From assembly GCF_026151205.1 (NCBI RefSeq), contig NC_087084.1, forward strand, positions 14,617,760-14,681,759: a stretch of DNA of 64,000 bases. The letters are read 5' to 3'. Under the pieces are notes generated by a model, which saw only the letters and a program-made list of their open reading frames with translations, had not been told where the DNA came from and made no database searches. A program made the translations under genes and the position numbers. Source of the stretch: Bolinopsis microptera. Taxonomy: Eukaryota > Ctenophora > Tentaculata > Lobata > Bolinopsidae. This document shows, piece by piece, positions 1 through 9,932 of the stretch. The first letter of the stretch is position 1. Every line of letters starts with the position of its first letter.

Positions 1-22
1 CGTCAACGACACTCACCCCACG

Positions 23-96
23 ACCAGGCAGACAGTGGGATTTGAACCCACAACCTCACGATTGCAAAGCTGGCTAACCAACTGCGCTACCTGGCC
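23..96 (-). repeat. tRNA-derived SINE head (tRNA-like, probably not a functional tRNA)
   Basis: Read on the minus strand this stretch has both internal RNA polymerase III promoter boxes of a tRNA: an A box TAGCGCAGTTGG and a B box GGTTCAAATCC, the latter inside a perfect five-pair T stem (GTGGG/CCCAC). The 5' end GGCCAGG can pair with CCTGGTC, but six extra bases separate that from the T stem, and the D stem does not pair. A tRNA-derived SINE or tRNA pseudogene therefore fits better than a working tRNA. The bases just outside it resemble a stretch near 9286-9315 (a GTCAACG...GCTCACCCC pattern), as expected for a dispersed family. The body of the SINE runs off the window start. Confidence 0.55.
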
Positions 97-1352
97 GTAA
101 ATATATATATATTATATACATTTATATATTATATACATTTCAGCTATGAGGATATTGATAACGAACTACACGAGGACTTTTCTGGCGGACACGGGAATCT
201 TCGAGACACTCTTCAGGGGGCAGTTTAAGATAGTAAGTCGGTCATCTCAGTACAAAATAAACATCTCCGTTCAAGTGTCAATCAGCTAGCTATCGCCTAT
301 CATATGAGAGTGGAAATGTAAAGCCGATACTGCAGTTTATTATGGTTATGTTAATCTAATCTCGGATAACATTAATGAAATGTCCATACCAGATTAAAAT
401 TATCTAGTTTGTAGATTTTAAATTCGGTCTAAGAATCACTCGAACCTTTCTGTTACACTATCATGTTTTTAAACAAGTTTCGGAGTTAGACTTTAAATGT
501 TTGGAATTCTTTAACCGACTATCTTTTACCTCAGGAGGACACAATAATCGACTAGCACTAGTTTCACAGTGAAGGATTATGATGCTAACAAGGCGGCTGA
601 GAGTTTCACCGTGAAGGTGAGAGGGGAAGGAGGGGAGGCGGCTGGAGATTGGCAGACCCATCAATCTACCGGGCATGGAGTCAACGAGGAAAGCTTGGTT
701 CCGGTGTCTTAAACTATTGGACTCGTACTATAATCCTTAAACTCTTAAAGATATTCATTCGAGCTCAGCTAAGAGAGACAAAAGGAAATTTGCAGAAACT
801 TTTGACTGACAGCTAGAGCCCAAGAAACCTGTTAATATCGTGTTTAATGTTTTTGCAAATTGCCAAATATTATTGTAATTTGCTACTGTTCACTGTTACA
901 ATAAGCGATTTTCTGTATTTGGTATTAATAGGCTGATTTTCCGGAATGACAGGCTGTGCGGCGCCCAGAAAGTTTCGACTTTAAACAAAAAAGAAACCAA
1001 TTCAACATCATTCGCCATTGTCATTTTCAATGTTAATGTGACCTCTAATTTCACTTTTATTTCAATTTTTGTCGGTGATGGTATTTTTCAATAAAACTAC
1101 TGTTCGTGCAATAAAATTAAAAACTATGAACATCCTTTATTAAATATTAATATTTGACATAGGCATTAAAATCAATAATATAGATACTCATCTTATTAAA
1201 AAATTAATTTTTTTCTTGGTTTAATATTTATCAGCCGATTAAAAGTTTTTATCTTTAAATCTGTATTATCATTTTTTTTCTTTGATGTAATAACTTTAAG
1301 TTTAACAATCTAATAAAGTCTCATGCATTTTGATTTAGATCCAGTAGAAACT
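97..1352. other. gene-free AT-rich stretch
   Basis: No convincing reading frame is present. The stretch holds AT microsatellite sequence at about 100-145 and long T/A-rich tracts (1130-1290) that form the 3' flank of the secreted-protein gene that follows. A motif GGAATGACAGGCTG at about 943-956 recurs near 8469, so part of the stretch is probably old dispersed repeat. Confidence 0.5.
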
Positions 1353-1998
1353 TCAGCAGATATAACCCACCGCGATCCACTCCACGTTCCAACCCTTTTC
1401 ATTCGCAACACCGCCTCTGCCATCTGGAGCGAACAGGTACATCTTAAATGTGCTGGTAGTCGCCCTGTAAATCTCCGAGCTCCCTGTCGTTTTCCAATGA
1501 GACTTGGTGCCCTCAAGAGAGGAAGTCACAGTTGGAATTGTCACGAACCCACACTTGCTGATGTCAACTTCTGTGTAGATTCCATTCGAGCTAGTATCCA
1601 CCCAGTTGGTTGCTCCCCTGACTGAGGTTCCAGCACACACTTTCGCACAGCGCTCCTCCCTCAGATCCTCCTCTCCGCTAACCACCATCACGTCATTCTT
1701 TCTGGCTCTGCGACGAGAAAGGTTTAAATTTACAAATCAACTTCATTAATTATTGCAATAGTTAAACTCTCGGAGAATTTTCCTCGCGAATTCAAGGAAT
1801 CATATATTAATATAACTACTGCTATAAACTGTTTACTTACTTCAATTCGTTGATCTCTCTTGTGATGTCACTGATCTTCTTTGTCTGCTGTTCGACTAGA
1901 GCTGTTAAACTGCGTAACCCCCCCTTCTTATCACCCTTCTTGCTTGAAGCGAGAATGATCGCTACTGCAGAGAACACCATCAATTTCAGGAAGGCCAT
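1353..1998 (-). CDS. small secreted protein, two exons, C-terminal 'IY...W.AVGY' domain
   Basis: Exon 1 is 1841-1998 and exon 2 is 1353-1707, joined across an intron with a GTAAGT donor (1835-1840) and a T/C-rich tract ending CAG (1708-1710). The exon lengths (158 and 355 nt) keep one frame and give 170 residues. Residues 1-19 (MAFLKLMVFSAVAIILASS) are a clear signal peptide. A lysine-rich stretch and a short amphipathic, coiled-coil-like helix (about 31-53) follow. The rest is one domain beginning at a CAKVC pair, with the spaced pattern GIYTEVDISKCGF, SLEG..SHW and WIAVGYIC. I recall this pattern from uncharacterised secreted proteins of marine invertebrates and protists, but I cannot name a Pfam family. 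Four cysteines suggest disulphides, so an extracellular role is likely; ligand and function are unknown. No AATAAA is visible close behind the stop. Gene structure is well supported, identity is not. Confidence 0.75.
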
Positions 1999-2584
1999 AG
2001 TTCTGCTGAAGCATCAGAAAGTTGTGGTTAATTTTTGTGAGATTAAAAACGGAATAGTCACGGCATGATTTCACTACGATAAACGCATATTTTATTTATG
2101 TTATCTCAGTCTCCAACTCACAAGATGAAAGATATGGACTATTATTACTATTTATAATGAGGAGAAACTGCGGCCGATGAGATATAGAATTGAAACCAAA
2201 TAGATTCAATTTCTAACCACATGGTCAACCATCGATCGAAACTCATAAGCATAACTAACATTTCTATGATCAAGAATTATATGAATTCAAAACTGTCGGA
2301 AAAGGCCTTTGGGAAATTAGAACCATAGAAGCCATGACCATGTTCACTTTGAAATTTAGATTTTGGACGAATATTTGACGAGGCAGCAAAAGAAATAGTG
2401 GTCAACTGGATCGAACTTATCTTATTACATTCCATACCTTTAGCTTTTATCGTTTGAATTGCGTCATGATAACACGTAGCGTAGCTGTAAGTGGTAAGGG
2501 AGCGTTCACATGTGAAAATCGCAATTTCTCCCCAGTTGTTGCTATCTTGACGTTAGGCCTGCCGGTAACTCGTCCTATGTTCTT
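1999..2584. other. upstream flank of the secreted-protein gene, nothing recognised
   Basis: About 590 bp of AT-rich sequence lie between the start codon of the minus-strand gene and the next mobile element. It should contain the promoter and 5' UTR of that gene. I see no TATA box or other element that I would call, and no open frame of note. Confidence 0.4.
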
Positions 2585-2585
2585 A

Positions 2586-3262
2586 TAGTCAGTGTAATAA
2601 GCGCCAAGCGCGAGCACAGAACTTTATTTCTCCGATTTCGATAAATTTGGTACCAAAAGTTGTCTAAAAATGTGAATAAAATAAATCCACCGTGTAGCAA
2701 TTTTCGCTAAAAATGCTACACGGCGCTTGTTCGCCGCACGTGCTTTTTTTGCGCAAATTTTTAGTTTTTTGGCCTATAACTTTCACATTTTCAATTATTA
2801 CCACATAGTTATTATGGTATCGTAATCAGCTCATCGAGACGAAACTTTTAGTACTAATATTCTAAGATTTAAAGGAATTTTTTTTCAAAAGTTTTTAATC
2901 TGAACACAAGGGTCCCCCCCCCCTTGTGTAAAATTTGAACAAATTTTCGAAAAATTTGGTGCTTTAAATATTATAATTTTGGTACCAAAAATTGCGTTTG
3001 ATTAAGTTCATTACGATCCTGTAAGAATTATTTCAAAATATTCAATATTTTAGGAGTTATAGGCATTTTAAGCAATAAATTAACCATTTTTCGTCCTTTG
3101 TACACTTTTGCAATGCAGAGGAGGCCCACATACATCTCGACGTTATCGTGCTACACGGTGAATTTTAATTATTCACAGTTAAAGGCAACTTTTGGTACCA
3201 AATTTATCAAAATCAGAGACAAAAAATTCTGTGGCAACTCATGGCGCTTATTACATAGACTA
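2586..3262. mobile_element. 677-bp MITE-like element with ~110-bp terminal inverted repeats
   Basis: The two ends are inverted copies of each other. The left starts TAGTCAGTGTAATAAGCGCC, and the reverse complement of the right starts TAGTCTATGTAATAAGCGCC. The match continues inward past GATAAATTTGGTACCAAAAG to CACCGTGTAGCA, about 110 bp. A TA dinucleotide flanks both ends (2584-2585 and 3263-3264), as for Tc1/mariner-like insertions. No coding capacity is visible. A second, diverged copy with the same ends is at 40419-41387, which shows that this is a family rather than a chance palindrome. Assignment to a superfamily is inference from the TA flanks alone. Confidence 0.7.
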
Positions 3263-3263
3263 T

Positions 3264-3555
3264 AACCCTCTAATCTGATCCCAACCCTAACCCTAACCCA
3301 ATTCGTAACAAAAGCATATGCTGAAACTCTAACCCTAGGCCTAACGAGAAATTAGACTAACTTCCTTATACGGTCATATCACGTGATCGAGACAGTTTTT
3401 CGCCAATATCTCGTCAGGGGAGCATTTTAACCCTATTATGTCATGGGGGTGATTCGGAATCAGCGTCCGCAAATACATCGATAGCAGTTGATTTCAACTG
3501 TCGGGGGCCCTTTTACAACAATCTCGAAAATCGACTGTATAGCATGATTTAGCAC
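3264..3555 (-). repeat. dispersed repeat with interstitial TTAGGG units, copy 1
   Basis: On the minus strand this reads through a GATTTCGAGAT-type start, GGGCCCCCGA, ATCGATGTATTTGCGGACGC, a run matching TGATTCCGAATCACCCCCAT, a CACGTGAT box, then TTGGGTTAGGGTTAGGGTTG. The same order of landmarks is present at 53583-53850 and, more diverged, at 15196-15425. It abuts the right end of the MITE at 2586-3262. The TTAGGG units are few and embedded in unique sequence, so this is a repeat family and not a chromosome end. Confidence 0.65.
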
Positions 3556-3626
3556 GCTCGTGCTTTTGGTCCCATGGAAAAATATTGTTCCTAGCCGAAA
3601 TTATCGCCGGTCAAAGGTCAGCGCTT

Positions 3627-6068
3627 ATCACAGTGCTGGCAAGCACGACCGTTGCATTTATTGTGGGTATACTATGTTCCCCATTTACTATTATACCCCC
3701 TTTACGGCGGCCGCCGCCTCCGGCAGGAGTTTTCCAGGCATTAAGACTCATCGGAAGTCGTTAAGCAGAATTATTTTTAGTTCAAAACATTCTAATTTGA
3801 TGTCAAAGATGACAGGAATAAAAAATAGTTATGTTGAGATTTTTAAGAAATTTGCATAAAATACTCGCCAGCACTGTTATACGAAAAAACCCAAAATCGC
3901 CATATTCAGGTGCCTTAAAAACCATGTTAAAATTGAGTTAGAGATCTGAAATTTTTCAGGGCGTCTAGACGTTGATCAAATCGACTGCAAAAAAAGTTTC
4001 AGGTTTCAGGAGTATCGGGAAATGGGTTTTCTAGAACCCCTGTTTTACGACAGATTGTCGTGATATATATATACATACATTTTACCAAAACCCATAATCA
4101 TGGGTAGAGTGGACCGCTGCCAGTGTCTCTCTTTCCCAAACAAAAGGAAATGATATTAATTTGATTGACCGTTCTCAAATGCAAAATGATACCGAGAATG
4201 AAATCGGTCGCTCGCTTTTCCCATTCATTCACGGCTTACGAATTGTATAAATAAGTTTCGATTGATTACATCAATCAGATGCTGTAAAAATATCTTTGGG
4301 TTGCGTTCGGGTAGATACCTAGTATTTCGGGGTAAGGGACAAGGGTGGTAGTTATTACTTATTGAACAAGCTGAAGTTTATTGAATCTTCATTGCCGAGT
4401 ACAGCTGCCTTTGGGTAGTTCTTCTTAATCTATTACAATTGTAAATGAATGGGAAAAGCGAGCGACCGATTTCATTCTCGGTATCATTTTGCATTTGAGA
4501 ACGGTCAATCAAATTAATATCATTTCCTTTTGTTTGGGAAAGAGAGACACTGGCAGCGGTCCACTCTACCCATGATTATGGGTTTTGGTAAAATATCATC
4601 TCTTTTTGATTATAATGTCAGGGTACTTTATAAAGTCGAAATATAAACTGATATCTTCATTAATATAAGGAGGAAGTTTCAACGATTTCGAAATTTTTCC
4701 TTTAAAAACATTTCCTTGTGTTTAGGGAAGCATATCGGTCGATCACTGACTGAATATGCCACTTAATACTCATTCAAGTTGGCATTAAATTCATATATAA
4801 TGACATTAAACTGTCGTGGCAAAGCAGAATTTGTTGGAAATCACGAATGAACAAAATTCTCACCTTTCGCACGTGCAAACTTTGAGCGGACGTTGCGTGC
4901 GCATCCAATATTGAATCACCGTAAATTTTTGCATGTAATTGTTTTATATATAGCTTGATAAGCATGCAACGTTTCAAAGTATTTCAAGAAGAACTGTAAT
5001 CACAACGGCACTCTAAAGTTGACAGAAAATGACGAAAACAGCAATTTTCAGTGATTTTAGCAATTTTCTATCAATTTGGGCGTGTCCCCACTTGTGCAAC
5101 TTTTCGATTTTTAACTTTAAAACTAGCCTAATGCACAATTTATACCTATAGGAAGCAGAACTGAGCTCCACAACCCAAGGCATGGCCCAACACCAGAGAA
5201 TACTAAATCGCAAAATTGACGTTTTTATAAAATAATTCTTCAAAAAAGCACAAACTTCAATGACGAATATCTTTATGAAGGAGCAAGCTAGAAAAACTTT
5301 CCGGTAGATTTTCAGAATGCTTGAACAATTATCTAAGGTGAAAATTTCCTCAGATTTTGAATAAAATTACTCCTTAATGGTTTAAAATTAATTTTAAAAG
5401 TTATTACTTTGTCAAAAATCAAGTTTTTAAAATGGTTAACTTGATGACGTCATCAAGGGGTGTTTATGACGTCAAATAATTTTTTTATACAATGTAAACG
5501 AAAGTGTAAACAATTATTTGCAAGACCTGTGGTCGGAAATGGCTGTATCTTTTATACTTTTGAATCTATGGACACTTAAATACAGGCTACAATTGACTGG
5601 CAAAGCGTCTATCCCTGAATATATATGTATATCTGTATGTATATCTTTATATGTCCCGACAATCTGTCGTAAAACAGGGGTTCTAGAAAACCCGTTTCCC
5701 GATGCTCCTGAAACCTGAAATTTTTTTTGCAGTCGATTTGGTCAACATCTAGACGCCCTGAAAAATTTCACATCTCTAACTCAATTTTAACGTGGTTTTT
5801 AAGGCACCTGAATATGGCGATTTTGGGTTTTTTACCGAATTTCGTATAACAGTGCTGGCGAGTATTTTATGCAAATTTCTTAAAAATCTCAACATAACTA
5901 TATTTTATTCCTGTCATCTTTGACATCAAATTAGAATGTTTTGAACTAAAACACTACCAAAGGGGGTATAATAGTTAAGGGGGTATAATAGTAAAGGGGG
6001 TAAATAGTAAATGGGGAACATAGTATACCCACAATAAATGCAACGGTCGTGCTTGCCAGCACTGTGAT
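3627..6068. mobile_element. inner element with ~430-bp inverted ends beginning TCACAGTGCTGGC
   Basis: The left end (TCACAGTGCTGGCAAGCACG from 3628) and the right end (reverse complement, to 6067) match inwards for some 430 bp. The match passes the landmarks CATTTATTGTGGGTATACTA, AACATAACTA, CTAGAACCCCTGTTTTACG and the palindrome CGACA...TGTCG. A TA lies outside each end. The left end carries about 75 bp of extra GC-rich sequence near 3699-3775 that the right end lacks; the right end has short GGGGGTATAATAGT repeats there instead. Between the ends lies one complete copy of the 1.5-kb arm B1. Confidence 0.6.
4079..5616 (+). repeat. left 1.5-kb inverted arm (B1)
   Basis: This arm pairs with 6070-7612 on the other strand at high identity. 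Landmarks in both include the CATCAAGGGGTGTTTATGACGTC segment (two TGACGTCA-type sites) and CCGAACGCAACCCAAAG. Its outer tip is itself a hairpin: 4079-4236 is the inverse of 4445-4594 (TTTTACCAAAACCCAT, CCGCTGCCAGTGTCTCTC, CCCATTCATT). The arm therefore looks like a small element with 150-bp terminal repeats carried at the end of a larger one. Confidence 0.7.
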
Positions 6069-6069
6069 A

Positions 6070-7612
6070 TTCAGGGATAGACGCTTTGCCAGTCAATTGT
6101 AGCCTGTATTTAATTGTCCATAGATTCAAAAGTATAAAAGATAAAGCCATTTCCGACCACAGGTCTTGCAAATAATTGTTTACACTTTAGTTTACATTGT
6201 ATAAAAAAATTATTTGACGTCATAAACACCCCTTGATGACGTCATCAAGTTAACCGTTTTTAAAACTTGATTTTTGACAAAGTAATAACTTTTAAAATTA
6301 ATTTTAAACCATTAAGGAGTAATTTTATTCAAAATCTGAGGAAATTTTTACATTAGATAATTGTTCAAGCATTCTGAAAATCTACCGGAAAGTTTTTCTA
6401 GCTTGCTCCTTCATAAAGATATTCGTCATTGAAGTTTGTGCTTTTTTGAAGAATTATTTTATAAAAACGTCAATTTTGCGATTTAGTATTCTCTGGTGTT
6501 GGGCCATGCCTTGGGTTGTGGAGCTCAGTTCTGCTTCCTATAGGTATAAATTGTGCATTAGGCTAGTTTTAAAGTTAAAAATCGAAAAGTTGCATACGTG
6601 GGGACACGCCCAAATTGATAGAAAATTGCTAAAATCACTGAAAATTGCTGTTTTCGTCATTTTCTGTCAACTTTAGAGTGCCGTTGTGATTACAGTTCTT
6701 CTTGAAATACTTTGAAACTTTGCATGCTTATCAAGCTATATATAAAACAATTACATGCAGAAAGTTACGGCGATTCAATATTGGATGCGCACGCAACGTC
6801 CGCTCAAAGTTTGCACGTGCGAAAGGTGAGAATTTTGCTCATTCGTGATTTCCAACAAATTCTGCTTTGCCACGACAGTTTAATGTCATTTTAAATGAAT
6901 TTAATGCCAACTTGAATGAGTATTAAGTGGCATATTCAGTCAGTGATCGACCGATAAGCTTACCTAAACACAAGGAAATGTTTTTAAAGGAAAATTTCGA
7001 AATCTTTGAAACTTCCTCCTTATTAATTAATGAAGATATCAGTTTATATTTCGACTTTATAAAGTACCCTGACATTATAATCAAAAAGAGATGATATTTT
7101 ACCAAAACCCATATTCATGGGTAGAGTGGACCGCTGCCAGTGTCTCTCTTTCCCAAACAAAAGGAAATGATATTAATTTGATTGACCATTCTCAAATGCA
7201 AAATGATACCGAGAATGAAATCGGTCGCTGATCGCTTTTCCCATTCATTTACAATTGTAATAGATTAAGAAGATCTACCCAAAGGCAGCTGTACTCGGCA
7301 ATAAAGATTCAATAAACTTCAGCTAATTCAATAAGCAATAACTACTACCCTTACCCCGAAATACTAGGTATCGATCCGAACGCAACCCAAAGAGATTTTT
7401 ACAGCATCTGACTGATGTAATCAATCGAAATTTATTACAATTCGTAAGCCGTGAATGAATGGAAAAAGCGAGCGACCGATTTCATTCTCGGTATCATTTT
7501 GCATTTGAGAACGGTCAATCAAATTAATATCATTTCCTTTTGTTTGGGAAAGAGAGACACTGCACACTGGCAGCGGTCCACTCTACCCATGAATATTGGT
7601 TTTGGTAAAATT
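6070..7612 (-). repeat. right 1.5-kb inverted arm (B2)
   Basis: Inverse of 4079-5616 with scattered substitutions and small indels; for example an extra CTGAT near 7230 and CACTGCACACTGG near 7560. Its tip hairpin is 7097-7252 against 7452-7612. The presence of substitutions means the duplication is not brand new, and also argues against a simple assembly inversion. Confidence 0.7.
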
Positions 7613-7625
7613 TATACTATAAATA

Positions 7626-7973
7626 TAATTGTATTGTGCGAGCGATTTTAAAATCGAGGTCCAAGATTTTCAAAATCGAATTAAAAATATTTGAAGGCCT
7701 TGTCATACGTTGTATGACCCGCCGCGCACGAGTGCGCGGCTCCCCTGTATCGTCAGGACGATAGTGAAACGACCGTGGGGGTCGCAACGTGATACAATGA
7801 AGGCCTATATCAAAATTTTGGCGCTAGAGTTCTTTTCTAACTGATCCTAATATGAGAACATATTTTGAAAAATTGAGGGTGATTGCTCAAAAATTGTAGG
7901 AGAAGATAAATTTTTAAACTCGATTTTCAGAATGCGCGATTGAAAATCGCTCTCGCAATACTAAATACAATTA
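7626..7973. mobile_element. 348-bp element with imperfect inverted ends
   Basis: The ends read TAATTGTATTGTGCGAGCGA on the left and, reversed, TAATTGTATTTAGTATTGCG on the right, followed by AGAGCGATTTT. No target duplication is evident. It hosts the 98-bp hairpin MITE at 7700-7797, which was therefore inserted later. Confidence 0.45.
7700..7797 (+). mobile_element. ~100-bp hairpin MITE, copy a, with 8-bp target duplication
   Basis: The element runs from TTGTCATACGT to ACGTGATACAA (imperfect inverted ends) and is flanked by TGAAGGCC at 7692-7699 and 7798-7805. It contains two tight palindromes, CATACGTTGTATG and GCCGCGCACGAGTGCGCGGC, then CGACCGTGGGGGTCG. Two other near-complete copies are at 8503-8602 (inverse) and 39794-39893. 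It has no coding capacity. An 8-bp duplication is typical of hAT; the 9-bp duplication at copy b would also fit Mutator-like elements. Confidence 0.8.
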
Positions 7974-8053
7974 CACATATATAATAAGCGCTGACCTTTG
8001 ACCGACGATAATTTCGGCTAGGAACAATATTTTTCCTGCATGGGACCAAAAGC

Positions 8054-8320
8054 ATGGCTGATAGATAATGATATCACTCCCCTTTGATTCACTATGTCAA
8101 TCCTTCCTAGCTCGGCGAGGCCCAGTGGTACATTTCGCCGATCTGTGGTTGCGACAAAAATTATTTGATGCACGGTGCGGCCCAGTACTACTAGTAGTGC
8201 ATTGCGCTACAACACTCCCCTCTATTACTATTAGAAACGTTGGAAATTATAAAGTCGATTTCGAGAGAATTTTGATGAAGACCCTCCCCCGGCCCCCGGC
8301 CTCCTTAATATATAAAATAT
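8054..8320. other. unassigned sequence between repeats
   Basis: Short stretch with an 84-codon open frame (8068-8322, plus) that resembles nothing I know and whose composition is repeat-like. It contains two partial copies of a GGCCCAGT motif (about 8119 and 8181). Treated as non-coding. Confidence 0.35.
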
Positions 8321-8322
8321 GA

Positions 8323-8915
8323 TACAATTACATGTCACATAATTGGGTAGTTAAGTTGAATTAACTATGAAACTTGTGCTACAAATTTTTACGCAGAACT
8401 GCGTACTGCTTATTACCTGAGGACCCTAGGCTTTAATGTTCATAAACAACAACGAATAGAGATTAGGCGGAATGACAGGCTGACCGCGGCCTAGTAAACT
8501 GTTTGTATCACGTTGCGACCCCCACGGTCGTTTCACTATGGTCCTGACGATACAGGGGGAGCCGCGCACTTCGTGCGCGGCGGGTCATACAACGTATGAC
8601 AAGTAAACTGTTTAGTACTTTTAGTTCTATTCATGCTTGAGCGGTGAATATAATGTTTACAGAGGCTCACGCACGCAATCAATCACAAATAACGAGCGCG
8701 CGGTTTTTTTAAATCTCTCCATTATTTAATCGGATCGCAGTGTTCACGGCGCGCCTGTACTGCGCCAAAGACAGAAATATCCTTTAAATTATCTAAATTT
8801 AGGCTCTAGTAATTAATTGGCCATTTTTAATGATCTGGCCCGGCGCGCGCTACTTCGAAGAAATTTAGACGAGTAACATCCGTCAAGTAATTAAAAAATG
8901 TGACATGTAATTGTA
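8323..8915. mobile_element. AT-rich element with inverted ends around ATTACATGTCACAT
   Basis: The left end TACAATTACATGTCACATAA and the right end (reversed TACAATTACATGTCACATTT) are inverted matches of about 17-20 bp. Between them lies a mosaic that includes the hairpin MITE copy b and a GCGCGC-rich patch with GGCCCGGCGCGCGCTA (about 8836-8851). That patch has a relative near 40178-40195. No target duplication is clear, so the boundaries are tentative. Confidence 0.4.
8503..8602 (-). mobile_element. ~100-bp hairpin MITE, copy b, with 9-bp target duplication
   Basis: Inverse orientation to copy a, running TTGTATCACGT to ACGTATGACAA. The flanks GTAAACTGT at 8494-8502 and 8603-8611 are exact. 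It keeps the hairpin GCCGCGCACTTCGTGCGCGGC in uninterrupted form. The exact duplication shows this copy inserted whole. Confidence 0.82.
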
Positions 8916-9321
8916 AGATAACAATTATACGCAATGCAAATAATTCCACCCTGCTGCGCTGCAGCAGGGCCATCAAGTGAAATGACCACCCTTACGATTT
9001 ACTTTGGACAACCATGGCTATAGCCTATATAGTTACGGCATGTTACCAGCACTTACAGGAAACCGAATGATCAAATCTAACGAATGATCAAATCTAACCG
9101 AATAATCAAATCTAACGCCGGCGACGGTTGAGGTGTTATACCACATAAACATTTTCTTCGTCCGAAGCTTTGCTGTATTGATCATGTACAGCTCCTCATT
9201 TAACCCTCACACACGATTTCTCGAGTATTCGGCTGAGTAGACCGGGGGCTGCATAGGTCCAACAGAACCCTTACTCTTAGCAGAGCGTCAACGCGAACGA
9301 CGCTCACCCCAAGGCTAGCGG
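8916..9321. other. gene-free stretch with a short tandem repeat
   Basis: Contains three tandem copies of an approximately 17-bp unit (CGAATGATCAAATCTAAC and variants) at about 9065-9115. Near 9286-9315 is a stretch resembling the 3' part of the SINE at the window start. No credible reading frame. Confidence 0.5.
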
Positions 9322-9600
9322 CACAGACGGCCATTTCTGTCATATTGTTTTGGCCCTGCTCGGCCATGGCCGAGGAGGGCCATTTTTTCGTCATATTGTT
9401 TGGCCCTGCTCGGCCATGGCCGAGGAGGGCCATTTCCGTCATATTGTTTGGCCCTGATCTGCTGCTCGGCCATGGCCAAGGAGGGCCATTTTTGCGTCAT
9501 GTTGTTTGGCCCTCCTCGGCCATGGCCGAGGAGGGCCATTTCTGTCATATTTTTTTTTATTATTTAAAAATGGCCCTCCTCGGCCACCTCGGCCCTCCTG
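9322..9600. repeat. palindromic minisatellite, about 5 units
   Basis: The unit is about 50 bp and carries the 16-bp palindrome CTCGGCCATGGCCGAG, then GAGGGCCATTT, a YYGTCATATTG stretch and TTTGGCCC. The units are near 9322, 9360, 9410, 9460 and 9515, with small length differences. Each unit can fold on itself and on its neighbours. The open frames that run through it in several phases are side effects of the repeat. Confidence 0.75.
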
Positions 9601-9610
9601 TCCTGCTTAG

Positions 9611-9932
9611 TGGCAGGACAGATGTGCGGTACAAGACTAAGAGAGCCATACCGAAAGAGTACGGAAACAATAGTGAACAGTACTACTTGGTGCTTGAGCA
9701 GAAGACCCCTGAGGCTAGTATCCTTAAGGAGCTCCAGAATATCGCGACCTCACCAACAACTAGCAAACAAGATTCCTTGAATGAAGACCCGAAGAAACCT
9801 ACGCTAGATGTGACACCCTCTAACAACATAGAAGAGAGCAAGACGGAACAGAATATGAACCTAAAAGTAAAAACTCCCCCAACAGTTGTCCGGGTCACTT
9901 CGGCAGGAGACAGTTTATTAATATTATTATAG
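9611..9932 (+). CDS. possible last coding exon of an unrecognised gene
   Basis: A good 3' splice site (TCCTGCTTAG, ending at 9610) precedes a frame that stays open to TAG at 9930-9932, about 107 residues. The composition is protein-like: basic at the start (RYKTKRAIPKEYG), then a Ser/Thr/Pro/Lys-rich, probably disordered stretch, ending with SAGDSLLILL. No domain is recognisable, and the upstream exons would have to lie beyond the minisatellite or outside the window. A conserved 3' motif about 135 bp downstream (10065-10104) is shared with the flank of the gene at 54315. That may be chance sharing of a repeat. It could also be a piece of an unannotated transposon protein. Confidence 0.35.

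Larger units (their letters stand above)
3560..8053. mobile_element. nested inverted-repeat (foldback-like) complex, 4.5 kb
   Basis: The outermost arms, 3560-3628 and about 7985-8053, are inverted copies (TTTTGGTCCCATG..., CCTAGCCGAAATTAT..., CAAAGGTCAGCGCTTAT). Inside lie three further levels: an inner element with its own ~430-bp inverted ends (3627-6068), a 1.5-kb arm pair (4079-5616 against 6070-7612), and a hairpin at the far tip of each big arm. No transposase or other credible protein is encoded. Short open frames on the two arms are mirror images of each other and come from the duplication. The order A1-B1-A2'-B2' is not a simple palindrome, so at least two rounds of insertion or inversion are needed. 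Class is unknown; foldback or nested MITEs are possible. Confidence 0.7.

Noticed and set aside
23-96. Functional tRNA gene
   Set aside because: A and B boxes are good, but the acceptor is displaced by six bases and the D stem does not pair; SINE or pseudogene fits better.
3290-3340. Telomere end
   Set aside because: Only a few TTAGGG units embedded in a dispersed repeat with the same flanks at two other places; sequence continues on both sides.
4774-6894. Paired 60-76-codon frames on opposite strands (5013/6446, 4774/6712)
   Set aside because: Mirror images created by the inverted arms; they differ by substitutions without evidence of codon constraint.
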